64,000 nucleotides of DNA, taken from contig NZ_JAQMWQ010000001.1 in the NCBI RefSeq assembly GCF_030403775.1, forward strand, positions 1-64,000, given 5' to 3'. The translations under genes and the position numbers were made by a program. Position 1 is the stretch's first letter. The number at the start of each line of letters is the position of its first letter. The stretch comes from Paenibacillus sp. BSR1-1 (GTDB taxonomy: Bacteria; Bacillota; Bacilli; Bacillales; Cytobacillaceae). This document shows, one piece after another, positions 1 through 9,581 of the stretch. A model generated the notes under the pieces. That model did not search any database and had not been told where the DNA came from. It was given only the letters and a program-made list of their open reading frames with translations.

Positions 1-90
1 AACGACTAAACCATCGTGCTCCAGTTGAATATCGGATCACGATGGCTGCATAGTCTTTTTAGAGCTGTCTACTTGACGGGGTTAAGTCCA
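1..90 (+). mobile_element. 3' end of an IS3-family element (orfB C-terminus plus terminal repeat)
   Basis: Bases 3-53 encode the last 16 residues of a transposase OrfB of the IS3/IS150 type: they read RLNHRAPVEYRITMAA then TAG, like the usual '(R)LN/K..APVEYR' tail. The remainder lies before the window. Bases 66-90 then carry a stretch whose reverse complement begins TGGACTTAACCCCGTCAAG, the layout expected of an IS3-family terminal inverted repeat. Family assignment rests on remembered IS3 tails and ends; the exact IS is unknown. Confidence 0.6.
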
Positions 91-136
91 AATCAAGGGC
101 TTTTTTATTTGAAAAAAATAAGTTTGGATGCACCCT

Positions 137-277
137 TTAATAAAAGACAGTTGCTCCAATGATAATTAATAAAATAAACAAGACAACAATTAAGGCAAAA
201 CCTCCGCCATAACCAAAGCCGCCCCCGTAACCGAAGCCGCCACAGCCACAACCGCCAAAACCTCCATATCCGAACAT
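137..277 (-). CDS. YjcZ-family sporulation micro-protein
   Basis: 46-aa protein. The N-terminal half is Gly/Tyr/Phe-rich (repeats of GYGG and GGFG, with two Cys at residues 10 and 12). The C-terminal half is one hydrophobic membrane segment starting [11 protein letters not shown], the signature of the YjcZ family of tiny Bacillus sporulation proteins found in spores or at the forespore membrane. A strong ribosome site (AAAGGAGG) sits about 9 bases before the ATG. It lies just downstream of a second, shorter family member on the same strand, probably co-transcribed. Molecular role is unknown. Confidence 0.85.
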   Translation of the reverse strand: MFGYGGFGGCGCGGFGYGGGFGYGGGFALIVVLFILLIIIGATVFY

Positions 278-310
278 ATATATCCCCTCCTTTAAATGAT
301 TATTATTTAA

Positions 311-421
311 TTAATAAAAACCGCCGTATCCTCCGCCCATAAAGGACGCTCCTATAATAATAAGAAGGATAAACAATACAACGATTAATGCGAAACCTCC
401 ACCAGCTCCTACACCGTCCAT
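311..421 (-). CDS. YjcZ-family sporulation micro-protein (short form)
   Basis: 36-aa protein starting MDGVGAGGG, then the same membrane segment as its neighbour ([16 protein letters not shown]) and a short Gly/Tyr tail ending GGYGGFY. The Gly-rich block is therefore mostly after the membrane segment here and before it in the neighbour. The site AAAGGAGG lies just upstream of the ATG. The 33-base gap to the next gene suggests one transcript. Probably expressed in sporulation, inferred from the family only. Confidence 0.85.
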   Translation of the reverse strand: MDGVGAGGGFALIVVLFILLIIIGASFMGGGYGGFY

Positions 422-876
422 TTAATAACCTCCTTTACATCTATTCAATACAAAATATGATTAATTCTAAAAGGTGTTAGGGCTCCTGCGAAAAACAAAA
501 GCGCAATCTCTAACATTTATTACAAGAAACTGCATTAAGCAAGAAAAAAGACCACTTATTTAAACAGATGCATAATCTAGAAGGCAGCTGCTATAGACCT
601 TTTTCAAGCATAAACATTGACCTTAAAACAGGGATCAACCCAAAAAAGCCCTACAAGAAGGGCTTTTTTAGGTTCTTCTTAGAAACAAATTACTGCCCCA
701 TACCAGAGACAAAAAGTACAAAAATCGCATTTCACCTACTTTTGTAGAAAGGCAGGGGCGCCATTTCTTGAATATCAGTTTGAGGATAAAAAAGGCCTTG
801 AAAAGGCTTAATATCCTCCAAGGTCTTTTGTTCTAACACTATTGCCTGAAAGTGAAGGTCTCAAATCCATCTTTCA
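422..876. other. Intergenic stretch, no gene seen
   Basis: AT-rich and without a convincing ORF. It holds the promoter region of the YjcZ pair, a terminator at 642-670, and an imperfect inverted repeat near 784-815 (AGGATA...TATCCT around AAGGCCTT/AAGGCTT) that may end the ROK transcript. Confidence 0.6.
642..670. terminator. Bidirectional rho-independent terminator
   Basis: Stem AAAAAAGCCC / GGGCTTTTTT around a 9-base loop, with A and T runs on both sides. It separates the YjcZ genes from the ROK repressor. Confidence 0.75.
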
Positions 877-2043
877 TTAATTGAAAGTCTTGGAATCCAA
901 AAGGAATTTTTTTATCATAAACGAAGCAGCTCCGAGGGCGGCAGCATTTCTATTGAGTTTGGAAATTAAAATCTCATTTTTTAGCGGTATATACCTTGAT
1001 ACCCTTTTTGAAACCGCCTTTTTAATTGATTTTAAAATGATTGGATTAGCCTCAATCAAGTTGCTTCTCAAGATAATCACGTCTGGGTTGAAAGTATTGA
1101 TCATATTTGTTAAACCAATTCCTAATAAATGACCCAATTTTTCTATTTCCATCAATATATCCGCATCGTTTTCCAGAATCATCTTATTGGCCTTTTCGAG
1201 TGTCATTTCCGCTCCATTTTTTATCTTGGAAAGATTCTTGAAAAATGCACTTTCAGATGCATACAGCTCCCAACATCCTTGGTTTCCGCATCCGCATTTT
1301 TTTCCATTGAATTCAATACTCATATGTCCCATTTCGCCTGAAACTCCATCAGATCCGCGGTAAAGCTTGTTATTTACAATAATCCCGAGACCAATGCCAG
1401 TTCCAACACTTACATAAATGCTATTATCAGAATTCTTGATTTCACCATATAATTTCTCGCCAAATGCACCGGCATTTGCTTCATTATCAATGAATACAGG
1501 AAAGGTAAAATGATCTTCCAGCAAATTTTTTATGTCAACTTTGTCCCAATTTGAGTGGGGAGTAAATACTACCGTTTGATTCTCATTAACAAATCCGTGA
1601 ACCCCAACCCCGATTCCAATAATGCCATACGGAGATTCCGGTGCGTGATTAGCAACCAGCCTAATTCTTTCAATTAAAATTGATTTAAGCGCTTCCATTG
1701 ACTCGCTTACAAATTCAAAATAGTCCGAAAAAAACTTATTCCCCTCTAAATCAATTAAAATTGTTAAAATGTAATTCGCCGCAAGTTCAACTCCTATAGC
1801 ATATCCAACATTCTTATTAAAAACTAGCAATATAGGTTTTCGGCCCCCGCTCGATACTCCCATCCCAATTTCGGATACGAGATGTTTTTTGATTAATGAA
1901 TGCGTTTGCAAAGAAACGGTTGCTTTGTTCAGGTTCGTTAATTCCGAGAGTTTTGCCCTAGAGATGGGGTAGTTTTTAATAATTGTACTCAGAATAACTT
2001 TTTGGCTATGCAATTTAACATCGTTTCGATCCACTAATTCCAC
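877..2043 (-). CDS. xylR: ROK-family transcriptional repressor, XylR-like
   Basis: 388 aa, normal length for a ROK repressor. A winged helix-turn-helix occupies roughly residues 15-65 (ISRAKLSELTNLNKATVS), followed by the actin-like ROK sugar-binding domain. Visible ROK signatures are FIDNEANAGAFGE, SVGTGIGLGII and the zinc-binding CGCGNQGCWE. XylR represses xylose or xyloside genes and is released by the sugar. A perfect Bacillus-type xyl operator lies 147 bases upstream in the gap shared with the divergent GPH transporter, which is the obvious target. No xylA or xylB is in the window, so the exact inducer is inferred. Confidence 0.85.
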   Translation of the reverse strand: MELVDRNDVKLHSQKVILSTIIKNYPISRAKLSELTNLNKATVSLQTHSLIKKHLVSEIGMGVSSGGRKPILLVFNKNVGYAIGVELAANYILTILIDLEGNKFFSDYFEFVSESMEALKSILIERIRLVANHAPESPYGIIGIGVGVHGFVNENQTVVFTPHSNWDKVDIKNLLEDHFTFPVFIDNEANAGAFGEKLYGEIKNSDNSIYVSVGTGIGLGIIVNNKLYRGSDGVSGEMGHMSIEFNGKKCGCGNQGCWELYASESAFFKNLSKIKNGAEMTLEKANKMILENDADILMEIEKLGHLLGIGLTNMINTFNPDVIILRSNLIEANPIILKSIKKAVSKRVSRYIPLKNEILISKLNRNAAALGAASFMIKKFLLDSKTFN

Positions 2044-2189
2044 TTATTCTCTCTCCTCCTCTCATTATTTATTTATCGATTCGAACCAATTACCTATTCC
2101 TTTATTTAATTGTTTTTTATTATATCGCAAAAATTCGTAAAATTATATATTGTTCATTTTTAAAATATGTGTTAGCATTAAATCACAAC

Positions 2190-2214
2190 TTAGTTTATCC
2201 TATCAACAAACTAA
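2190..2214. promoter_or_regulatory. XylR operator
   Basis: TTAGTTT and AAACTAA separated by 11 bases: a perfect inverted repeat with the same arms and spacing as the Bacillus xyl operator. It lies between xylR and the transporter. Confidence 0.85.
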
Positions 2215-2374
2215 GTTTGGTGAATGCTTTTGATTTTTAAACGATAAAATGTAGACGATTTCAAATTTTAATTTACTAGTTAAAGAGGTGAAATAGCTTT
2301 AAACGCACTATATTTACAGTTTTCATGATTTTAAGTTTGTATAGGATATATTAAATTTGGTTTAAAACTAATTG

Positions 2375-2400
2375 TTAGTTTATTTATGAAAACAACCTAA
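2375..2400. promoter_or_regulatory. Possible second, degenerate XylR operator
   Basis: TTAGTTT and AACCTAA with a 12-base spacer: one arm mismatch and one extra spacer base compared with the site at 2190. It could be a weaker auxiliary site. Confidence 0.35.
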
Positions 2401-2546
2401 GTGAGCAAATGATTATTTTTCAACCAATAAGAGATTCCTTATATGGGAATATTTTTAGTTAGGTAATGAATGCACTAATACACTTTATTAAGTATTTACC
2501 TACTTTTATGGGTTGGCTTAAAGGGTTTCTATTTTTTTACCATCGC

Positions 2547-2560
2547 TGAAAGCGGTTACC
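2547..2560 (+). promoter_or_regulatory. cre-like site (CcpA catabolite repression)
   Basis: TGAAAGCGGTTACC agrees with the cre consensus TGWAARCGYTWNCW at 12 of 14 positions. Its place before a sugar symporter fits carbon catabolite repression. Confidence 0.55.
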
Positions 2561-2680
2561 CTTAATTTTTTGTTCATAAAAAATCGAGAGGCTCATTTTT
2601 TCAAATAGACGATTTTACCAATGTCTAAAATGTAAGCGGATAAATCGATTTGAAATTTAACTGAAAAGGAGATCTGTGAT

Positions 2681-4180
2681 ATGGCTTTAAGGGAATCAAC
2701 AGTTCAACTAATGAATGAAAACACACAAAACATTCAACAAAATGAGTATCATAAGCTCAGCCTTTCTGAACGTATCGGTTACGGTCTTGGGGACTTTGCC
2801 CAAAACCTCGTATTTGGTACAGTCGGAGGATTTTTGGCTCTCTATCTTACTACCGTTAATGCCATTGGTACAGCAGCAGCTGGATTCATCTTCTTGTTTG
2901 TCCGAATCGTCAACGTATTCTGGGATCCGATGGTTGGTACCTACGTCGATAAACATACATTCAAGAACGGTAAATATCGTCCTTGGCTTTTGATTGCAGG
3001 TATTCCAATGATTATCTTAGCAGCGATGCTCTTTGTTCCAATTCCAGCCATTCGTGGATCAGTGCCAATCGCCTTTATCACTTACTTCCTGCTCGACTTG
3101 GTTTATTCCGTGGTTAACATTCCTTACGGTTCACTGAATGCATCACTCACACGTGACCCTGAATCCGTAGATAAAATCACAACTACTCGTATGATGCTGG
3201 CTAACATTGCTAACCTCTTGGTTTACACATTGTTTCCAATGTTTGTCCAATTGGCAGCCCCATTAGACCGTTCACCAAAAGACACAGGTTTCTTTGGTCT
3301 TAAGCTCAACATGGGTACTTATACAGATGCATCTGCAAGTCACGCTTGGTTTGGGGTTTACATGGTTTACATGATACTTGGCGCTGTAGCTTTGTTCTTC
3401 TGCTACCGTCTCACAAAAGAACGCGTTGTCGCAACTGCGAAACAATCTGCAGAAGTGAAAGCAACCGACTTGTTCCTTGAATTGAAGAACAACAAACCAC
3501 TCGTTATTCTTGGTTTCTTCTTTATGCTTGCATTCACCTTCATGTTCTTCATGAACACAGTGAATGGATTCTTTAACCAATACACGGTCAACCACTCAGA
3601 CTGGATGGGTGCAGTAGGTCTCATCGCCTCTATCCCTGGTATCGCTTTCCCAGTCTTTTGGCCAAAATTGAGGAAAATCTTTGGTAAAAAGGGTTTCTTC
3701 CATTTCTTCCTAGGGATGTTTGTTGTTGGTGAAATCCTTACTTGGGTATGGTCGTTAGATGGCATGCACGATTCACTTTTCCTTGCTTATGTGTCAACTT
3801 TCATCAAGCAATGGGGTCTTACTTCTGCAACTGGTTTCATGTGGGCACTTGTTCCTGAAGTTGTCTCTTATGGTGAAATGAAGTCTGGCAAACGTAACGC
3901 TGCTATCATCAACGCAATCATGGGTCTCTTCTTCAAGATTGGCTTTACTCTTGGTGGTGCTATTCCGCTTTGGTTCCTTGCGGCATACGGATTCGATGGA
4001 AATGCAGCAAAACAAACAGCTAGTGCTCTTTCCGGTATCAATATCACAGCTATCTGGATTCCAGCAGCTCTTGCAATCGTTTCGATGATTGTTATGGCTC
4101 TTTACCCACTTTCAGATAAAGACGTCGTAGACATCAATAAGAAGCTCGATGCTTCTCGTGCCAAAGCAAAAATCAGCTGA
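2681..4180 (+). CDS. GPH-family sugar:cation symporter (xyloside/xylose type)
   Basis: 499 aa with about 12 membrane segments of the glycoside-pentoside-hexuronide family of the major facilitator superfamily. The family block DPMVGTYVDKHTFKNGKYRPW is visible after TM2 (residues about 87-107). It should import a pentoside or pentose with a cation; the XylR operator upstream points to xylose or xylosides. It resembles XynP/XylT more than MelB, but this is from memory. Codon choice (many CTC/CTT, GGT, CGT and C-ending codons) looks different from the AT-rich neighbours and there is no glycosidase partner, so recent transfer, perhaps from Lactobacillales, is plausible. The start has a good AAGGAG 9 bases upstream. 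Confidence 0.8.
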   Translation: MALRESTVQLMNENTQNIQQNEYHKLSLSERIGYGLGDFAQNLVFGTVGGFLALYLTTVNAIGTAAAGFIFLFVRIVNVFWDPMVGTYVDKHTFKNGKYRPWLLIAGIPMIILAAMLFVPIPAIRGSVPIAFITYFLLDLVYSVVNIPYGSLNASLTRDPESVDKITTTRMMLANIANLLVYTLFPMFVQLAAPLDRSPKDTGFFGLKLNMGTYTDASASHAWFGVYMVYMILGAVALFFCYRLTKERVVATAKQSAEVKATDLFLELKNNKPLVILGFFFMLAFTFMFFMNTVNGFFNQYTVNHSDWMGAVGLIASIPGIAFPVFWPKLRKIFGKKGFFHFFLGMFVVGEILTWVWSLDGMHDSLFLAYVSTFIKQWGLTSATGFMWALVPEVVSYGEMKSGKRNAAIINAIMGLFFKIGFTLGGAIPLWFLAAYGFDGNAAKQTASALSGINITAIWIPAALAIVSMIVMALYPLSDKDVVDINKKLDASRAKAKIS

Positions 4181-4196
4181 ATAAGATATTAGCATT

Positions 4197-4235
4197 AAAA
4201 CTCGTGAACATAAAAGTTCACGAGTTTCTCTTTTT
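4197..4235 (+). terminator. Terminator of the GPH symporter gene
   Basis: Perfect stem AACTCGTGAAC / GTTCACGAGTT with a 6-base loop, followed by TTCTCTTTTT. Confidence 0.9.
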
Positions 4236-4291
4236 GTGTCTTTTTATTTTGTTAAGATTTGTCATTTAAATAACAAATATATATTACCTAT

Positions 4292-4328
4292 AAAAAAGAG
4301 GCGGACCCACAATGGTCCTGCCTCAAAA
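4292..4328 (-). terminator. Terminator of the first yhgE gene
   Basis: On the minus strand, GAGGCAGGACC pairs with GGTCCGCCTC around ATTGTG and is followed by a T run. Confidence 0.85.
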
Positions 4329-4335
4329 ATGAAAG

Positions 4336-6672
4336 TTATTGTTCCTGTAAATACAGATGCCCTTGCTGCCGTTTAAATTTCGCTATAAAAAATGTTAATG
4401 TAGCAGCCAGGAATAATGCAAGGAAAATAGCAATATGCGCAATGTTCTCCCACATAAAACCGAAGTCTCCAGTTGAAATAATCGCCCTAAAACCAGAAAC
4501 CGAATAGCTCATCGGTAAGTAATGATTGATCGTTTGCAGGAATTTCGGACTAAGTTCTATCGGGAACGTTCCTGCACTGGATGTTAATTGCAAGATCAAG
4601 ATAATAACAGCAATAAAGCGTCCAGGATTATCAAGAACTGCCACAAGGAAATGAATAATGGCCATGAATGTCCAGCTAGTAAAGATACTAAACATAATAA
4701 AGTAAGGAACACTCTTCACTTCGAGCCCCAGTCCCATGAGCAGCACCGCATCCGCGATTAATGCCTGAGCAATTCCTACTGCTAAAATAACGCCGGCTTT
4801 TCCGAGAAACCAGCTAATTCCGCTCTTCGGTTCAGTGGCTGGATTAAACATTGGAAAAATAACGGAAAGCATTAGAGCACCAACGAATAGACTTAATGCC
4901 AAGAAATAAGGCGCCAATCCGCTTCCGTAGTTTGGAACTTGATTCATTTTGTAATCTTTAACATTGACTGGCTTTGCAAACATATCATATACGCTGTTGT
5001 TGGCCTTTACATCACTGGCATCTTTTGCCCCGTCACTTAATTGATTGCTCAATTCCTTTGAGCTATCTGTAAGTTTAGCCATTCCGTCCTTTAAATCTGT
5101 CGAACCACTTGCAAGGCTGGTCATTCCGTTCTTTAAGTCTGTTTCACTCATATAAAGGGAAGTGGTACCTGTGGTTAATTGTGCCGCTCCCTGTGCCAGC
5201 TTATCCGTTCCATCTTTCATAAGAACAGAGCTGGATGCCAATTGCCCTAACCCGGTTGTAAGGCTGCTAGAGCCACTTTCAATTTGACTAAATCCTTTTT
5301 GTGCTTCATCTAAATTCGCACCAAACTGGGCAAGACCTTGAGTTATCTGACCTTGGCCATTTACTAGCTGTTTCGCCCCGCCTGATAATTGATTGATGCC
5401 CTTAGCCAATCTCTGCTGTCCTTCGTTTAACTGATCTGCACCATCTGCTAATGAATCAGAGCCTTGCTCTATTTGCCCGGCGCTCTTTGCCAAGTCACCT
5501 ACACCAGAAACGACCTGCTGGTTTCCTTCCGATAATTGGTTCAAGCTATTAATCAATTTTTCCTTCTCGGCAGGATCAATCGTACTATCTGACATGGCAG
5601 TTACTTGGTCAAGCAATTGCTTCAGCCCAAGGTTTACCGAATCAGCACCGGACTTTGCTTTAACTGCTCCTGCTCCCCATTGTTCTAAGGAAGTGGACAG
5701 TTGAGAAGAACCTTCCGCAAGCTGTTTTGAACCTTTCTCTAGTTCAGGCAGACTTCCTTCAGCTGACGCTAAGCCATCAGACAATTGCTTTGTGCCAGCT
5801 TCAGCTTGGTTTGCACCTGCTAACAGCTTAGTGTTCCCGTCTTTCATTTGAGTCAGGACAGTATTAAATTGCTGTAATCCGTTATGAACCTGCTCTGAAC
5901 CGTTTGAAGCAGATACTACCCCATCAGAAAAAGCAACCGATTTAGCTGCCAATGTTTCAAGTTTTTGCTTGATTGTCTTGGCGCCAGAATCAACTGATTT
6001 AGCGCCATTTGCTAACTTTTCTGCACCGCTGTCAGCAGTGGCAATTCCTTCTGCTAGGCTGCCGGTACCATCTTTGGCTTCGGCGATTCCGTTATAAAGT
6101 TCACCTGCACCGTCACTTGCTTTTTTCACCCCATCAGCTACATCCTTTAAACTATCAAACATGGATTCCGCATATGTCTTCGTAACCGAGGCCGCCACTT
6201 CTTCCTTAATTTTTTCAATGGCTGAATCGCCTATTTTCGATGATAGATAGTTATTGCCTTCATTTACGGTATAGACCAGATTTAATTTCTGAGGATTGGT
6301 GCTTTGTAACGTCGTTGCATTTTTTGAAAAATCTTCAGGAATTTCAATCATTAAATAATAATCTTGATTCTTCAAGCCATGCTTTGCTTTACTTTCACTG
6401 ACAAAGTCCCAATTAAATGTTTTCTTCTCTTTCAAGTTATCAACTAAATCCTTGCCAATGGTCAACTGCTCTCCATTGTATCTGGCGCCATTGTCATTAT
6501 TGACAATCGCCACTGGCATTCTGTCTAAATGGGCATATGGATCCCAAAATGCCCACAAATAGGTTGCGCTGTATAGCACAGGAATTATCATCACACCGAT
6601 AATGGCGATAAGCAATGTGCGCGTACGAATAATTTTCAGAAATTCGCTTTTCATATTTGCAAAAGCTTTCAT
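4336..6672 (-). CDS. yhgE: YhgE/Pip-domain membrane protein, copy 1
   Basis: 778 aa. One membrane segment near residues 17-40, a long extracytoplasmic region, and about five membrane segments in the last 200 residues: the YhgE/phage-infection-protein architecture, remotely like ABC-2 permeases and EsaA. The central ~400 residues are heptad-like repeats (SGADQLNEGQ, LADGADQL, SGAKQLVNG) predicting long amphipathic helices. Members serve as phage receptors (Lactococcus Pip) or are linked to surface or type VII export functions; the role here is unknown. The ATG at 6672 was chosen because AGGGG lies 8 bases upstream. Two TetR-type operators lie upstream, but no regulator gene is adjacent. Confidence 0.85.
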   Translation of the reverse strand: MKAFANMKSEFLKIIRTRTLLIAIIGVMIIPVLYSATYLWAFWDPYAHLDRMPVAIVNNDNGARYNGEQLTIGKDLVDNLKEKKTFNWDFVSESKAKHGLKNQDYYLMIEIPEDFSKNATTLQSTNPQKLNLVYTVNEGNNYLSSKIGDSAIEKIKEEVAASVTKTYAESMFDSLKDVADGVKKASDGAGELYNGIAEAKDGTGSLAEGIATADSGAEKLANGAKSVDSGAKTIKQKLETLAAKSVAFSDGVVSASNGSEQVHNGLQQFNTVLTQMKDGNTKLLAGANQAEAGTKQLSDGLASAEGSLPELEKGSKQLAEGSSQLSTSLEQWGAGAVKAKSGADSVNLGLKQLLDQVTAMSDSTIDPAEKEKLINSLNQLSEGNQQVVSGVGDLAKSAGQIEQGSDSLADGADQLNEGQQRLAKGINQLSGGAKQLVNGQGQITQGLAQFGANLDEAQKGFSQIESGSSSLTTGLGQLASSSVLMKDGTDKLAQGAAQLTTGTTSLYMSETDLKNGMTSLASGSTDLKDGMAKLTDSSKELSNQLSDGAKDASDVKANNSVYDMFAKPVNVKDYKMNQVPNYGSGLAPYFLALSLFVGALMLSVIFPMFNPATEPKSGISWFLGKAGVILAVGIAQALIADAVLLMGLGLEVKSVPYFIMFSIFTSWTFMAIIHFLVAVLDNPGRFIAVIILILQLTSSAGTFPIELSPKFLQTINHYLPMSYSVSGFRAIISTGDFGFMWENIAHIAIFLALFLAATLTFFIAKFKRQQGHLYLQEQ

Positions 6673-6706
6673 GTTGTTCACCCCTAAAATATGTTTTTTT
6701 GCCTAA

Positions 6707-6733
6707 AATGACTAATACTCTCATTTGGTCATT
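6707..6733. promoter_or_regulatory. TetR-type operator, site 1 of yhgE copy 1
   Basis: AATGAC-N15-GTCATT inverted repeat (arms extend to AAATGAC/GTCATTT), 35 bases before the yhgE start. Arm sequence and spacing equal the operator beside the TetR gene at 45.8 kb. Confidence 0.7.
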
Positions 6734-6759
6734 TGATTCTAAAAAAATATCCACTACTT

Positions 6760-6786
6760 GTTGACCGTTTTAGTATTTTAGTCATT
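6760..6786. promoter_or_regulatory. TetR-type operator, site 2 of yhgE copy 1
   Basis: GTTGAC-N15-GTCATT: same spacing as site 1, one degenerate arm, placed exactly 53 bases further upstream (about five helical turns). Confidence 0.55.
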
Positions 6787-7212
6787 TTTGATAAAACGAC
6801 TATATCACATCTTATTATTTGGTTCAACATTTTTGTTTATAAAAACATTCATAAGATCACTGAGGAAAATTATAAACGGGTCCTATAAACGAATAACAAA
6901 TCCATTGAAGAATCCCGGAATCAATGACAACATTGGCAGCCAAATGGGACCAAATGAAATACCGAAAAGATGAGAAAAAAGATAAACATTAATTACCAAT
7001 AAATGAACGATAATAATTGATATCAATAATGACATTTTAGATTTAAATTAAACGATTCTTTCAAAACTCGAATTCGTGTCGCATGAAATGGAACAATTTC
7101 CGTGATTTTTTGAAACCTTTTCCAGTTCACAGAACAACCTAAATAAGGAGAGAAGACTCCAATAGAAATAGGCCCCTCTCCCCAATTTATCAAACAATCC
7201 TAATTGATGGTG
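6787..7212. other. Intergenic stretch, no gene seen
   Basis: About 430 AT-rich bases between fbp and yhgE copy 1. The short ORF at 6788-6973 has no ribosome site or family resemblance. A weak inverted repeat GGAGAG/CTCTCC near 7148-7182 could be the end of the fbp transcript. Confidence 0.5.
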
Positions 7213-9144
7213 TCAATTCATATAGCGATATTCTCTCAGACTATTTAAAATAGAGATTTCCTGTAATAATTTCTCTCCAACATTCGTTTCTTTAACCTTT
7301 TTTCTCTTTAATTCTTTATCCACCAATCTTTTTATGGATAAAACATCTGTCCCGTTAAGCAGAACTTCTTCTTTTGAATTAAAATGCTTATGGGCGACCA
7401 ATTGCATACCGTAGGAATTATACAGTAACGTATATCCTGCTATACCTGTTGTTGATTGATAAGCTTTGGAGAAACCTCCATCAATCACGATCATCCTACC
7501 ATTTGCTTTAATTGGATTTTCTCCCTCAATTTCTTTAACAGGTGTATGGCCATTTATAATATGACCCTGGTCAGGATTCAAATCAAATTCTGTTAGGATT
7601 TTGCGGCAAATTTCTTCATTTTCACGTAAATGGTAGTATGGGTTCTTTCTCTCTCTATGGGTTGCCTTGTCCTTAATAAAGTACCTCTCAAAAGTTGTCA
7701 TTTCTCTTTTACCAAAGAGTGATGAATATTCTCCTGTCCATAAATACCAGACCATATCTGTCGCAAGATCATCTGTCTCTTCGGGATGTGCAAAAGCATG
7801 CCGTAAATAATGTTCAAAAACATCAAGTAAATCACGACCTGAATAAGTTTTATTTTCAATAACCATTTTTTCCATATCCCCTTTTTCATCTAAAGGAATA
7901 CAGCCATGTATTAATAGGTTGCCGTTATATTTTAAATACAGACTCCCTCTCTTCATAAGGAAATTCATATGTCTAGCCAGCTTTTCTGAATGCTGGACTG
8001 AAAATAATAATCTTTCTATAACCTGCTTTTCTTCTTCTAATAATTGATCCGGCTGCTCTGGATTTACCGTTGCAAAGCAAATATTTTTTAGAGGGTAGGT
8101 TTTCCCATAAATCGTTATTTCGTTCTTGTCATAATCAATTTTCTCAAGCAAAAGCCTTTCTGACATATTAAAATACGGGCGTCTCTTTATAATAGGCATT
8201 TCGAGTTTGAACTGAATCATCGCAATTGCTTGATGAATTTTTGTTATTTGTAATTTTTCATGTTCAGATTGTTTCTTATCTGAATGTACCTTAGGTCTGA
8301 AAGCTGGATTGTCCTCATAGTATTTCTCCGCAAGATTCAGCAGGGGTCTGAGATTGATTCCATATATATCTTCAATAATATCCAGATTGTCGTATCTTGC
8401 GCAGATACGAATGATATTAGCGAGACAAACCATTGAACCAGCAAAAGCTCCTAGCCATAGTACATCATGATTTCCCCACTGAATATCAACGGAATGATAA
8501 TTAATCAGAGTATCCATGATTTTATCAGGTTCGGGTCCACGATCATAAATATCCCCAACTACATGAAGATGATCGACAACCAATCTCTGAGTTGTATACG
8601 CAAGCCCTGTTATGAGTTTATCAGCCTGACCTAAGGAGATGATCTGCTGGACAATTTCTGTATAATATCGCTCCTTATTTGTAGATTGATTCGTTTTGTA
8701 TAGCAGCTCTTCTATTATAAAGACAAACTGACTCGGCAATGCTTTTCGTAATTTCGAACGTGTATATTTGGAGGAAGCTTTAGAAATAAGCCTTATCATC
8801 CGCTCGATGATTACTATATACCATTGGTTTAATTCTTGTTCATTGGCAAAATGATTTTTCATTAATTTTAATTTTTCTTCAGGATAATAAACTAATGTCG
8901 CAAATTCATTAATTTCTTTTTCAAATAAAACATCTTGAAACAAGTCCCTGATTTTCTCTTTTACATTCCCTGAACCATTTCTTAACACATGTTGAAAAGC
9001 TTGGTACTCCCCATGTAAATCACTGACGAAATGTTCTGTCCCCTTTGGTAAATTTAGAATGGCTTCCAGATTAATAATTTCAGTTACTACTTTTTCTTCA
9101 CAATCATATTTTTGGACAAGTAAATCTAGATATTTTGAGTTCAA
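7213..9144 (-). CDS. fbp: Class 3 fructose-1,6-bisphosphatase
   Basis: 643 aa, close to the ~670 aa Bacillus Fbp. It hydrolyses fructose 1,6-bisphosphate to fructose 6-phosphate in gluconeogenesis. The calcineurin-like metal-binding blocks are visible: [41 protein letters not shown] and IINGHTPVK. The whole protein matches the firmicute-specific class and not glpX-type enzymes (a glpX fragment lies at 41.7 kb). The start is uncertain: TTG at 9144 has AAAGGGG 10 bases upstream, whereas ATG at 9174 lacks a ribosome site. It is monocistronic. Confidence 0.93.
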   Translation of the reverse strand: MNSKYLDLLVQKYDCEEKVVTEIINLEAILNLPKGTEHFVSDLHGEYQAFQHVLRNGSGNVKEKIRDLFQDVLFEKEINEFATLVYYPEEKLKLMKNHFANEQELNQWYIVIIERMIRLISKASSKYTRSKLRKALPSQFVFIIEELLYKTNQSTNKERYYTEIVQQIISLGQADKLITGLAYTTQRLVVDHLHVVGDIYDRGPEPDKIMDTLINYHSVDIQWGNHDVLWLGAFAGSMVCLANIIRICARYDNLDIIEDIYGINLRPLLNLAEKYYEDNPAFRPKVHSDKKQSEHEKLQITKIHQAIAMIQFKLEMPIIKRRPYFNMSERLLLEKIDYDKNEITIYGKTYPLKNICFATVNPEQPDQLLEEEKQVIERLLFSVQHSEKLARHMNFLMKRGSLYLKYNGNLLIHGCIPLDEKGDMEKMVIENKTYSGRDLLDVFEHYLRHAFAHPEETDDLATDMVWYLWTGEYSSLFGKREMTTFERYFIKDKATHRERKNPYYHLRENEEICRKILTEFDLNPDQGHIINGHTPVKEIEGENPIKANGRMIVIDGGFSKAYQSTTGIAGYTLLYNSYGMQLVAHKHFNSKEEVLLNGTDVLSIKRLVDKELKRKKVKETNVGEKLLQEISILNSLREYRYMN

Positions 9145-9581
9145 AATTATGTATCCCCTTTCAAAATTCACCATTCAATTTCTATCTAATAAATTGAGAT
9201 TAATTATTAATATTATCAGACAAAACTTAAATAATAGTTATTTTACTATTTAGAATCTCTCTGTCAACAGATCAAAAACCCAGAAATATTTCGTTGAATT
9301 TTTTGATTTTGAAGAACCTTTAATAAAAATTTAATATTAAATTTAAATTAATAGGTAAAATTCACCCACAATTTTTTTTTTTAACTTATATTTGTAGTTT
9401 TCAAATTTAAACTATACAAGTAGAAAGGATATAAACGTTCAAGAATAAAAATCGTTAATCTCTGCGTAAACTCATTACCTATATAAAAAGAGGAGAATAT
9501 TCCCCTCTTTTTTGACTAGAATTGATTTACTACCATGATATAACTTTTTCCCATAGTTTAGGGTAAAAAGCGACAATTTGA
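9145..9581. other. Very AT-rich intergenic stretch
   Basis: It holds the fbp promoter region and the MFS terminator at 9485-9513. No ORF with a ribosome site is seen. Confidence 0.6.
9485..9513 (-). terminator. Terminator of the MFS efflux gene
   Basis: AAAAAAGAGGGG and CTCCTCTTTTT flank GAATATT; the T run on the minus strand follows the MFS gene. Confidence 0.8.

Larger units (their letters stand above)
2044..2680. other. Long divergent regulatory region between xylR and the GPH symporter
   Basis: 637 AT-rich bases without a gene. They contain a perfect XylR-type operator (2190-2214), a degenerate second one (2375-2400) and a cre-like site (2547-2560). The site AAAAGGAG at about 2661-2668 serves the ATG at 2681. 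Confidence 0.7.

Noticed and set aside
11..45. 8-bp inverted repeat CCATCGTG/CACGATGG at the window start
   Set aside because: It lies inside the transposase OrfB C-terminal coding sequence and has no T run, so it is not a terminator.
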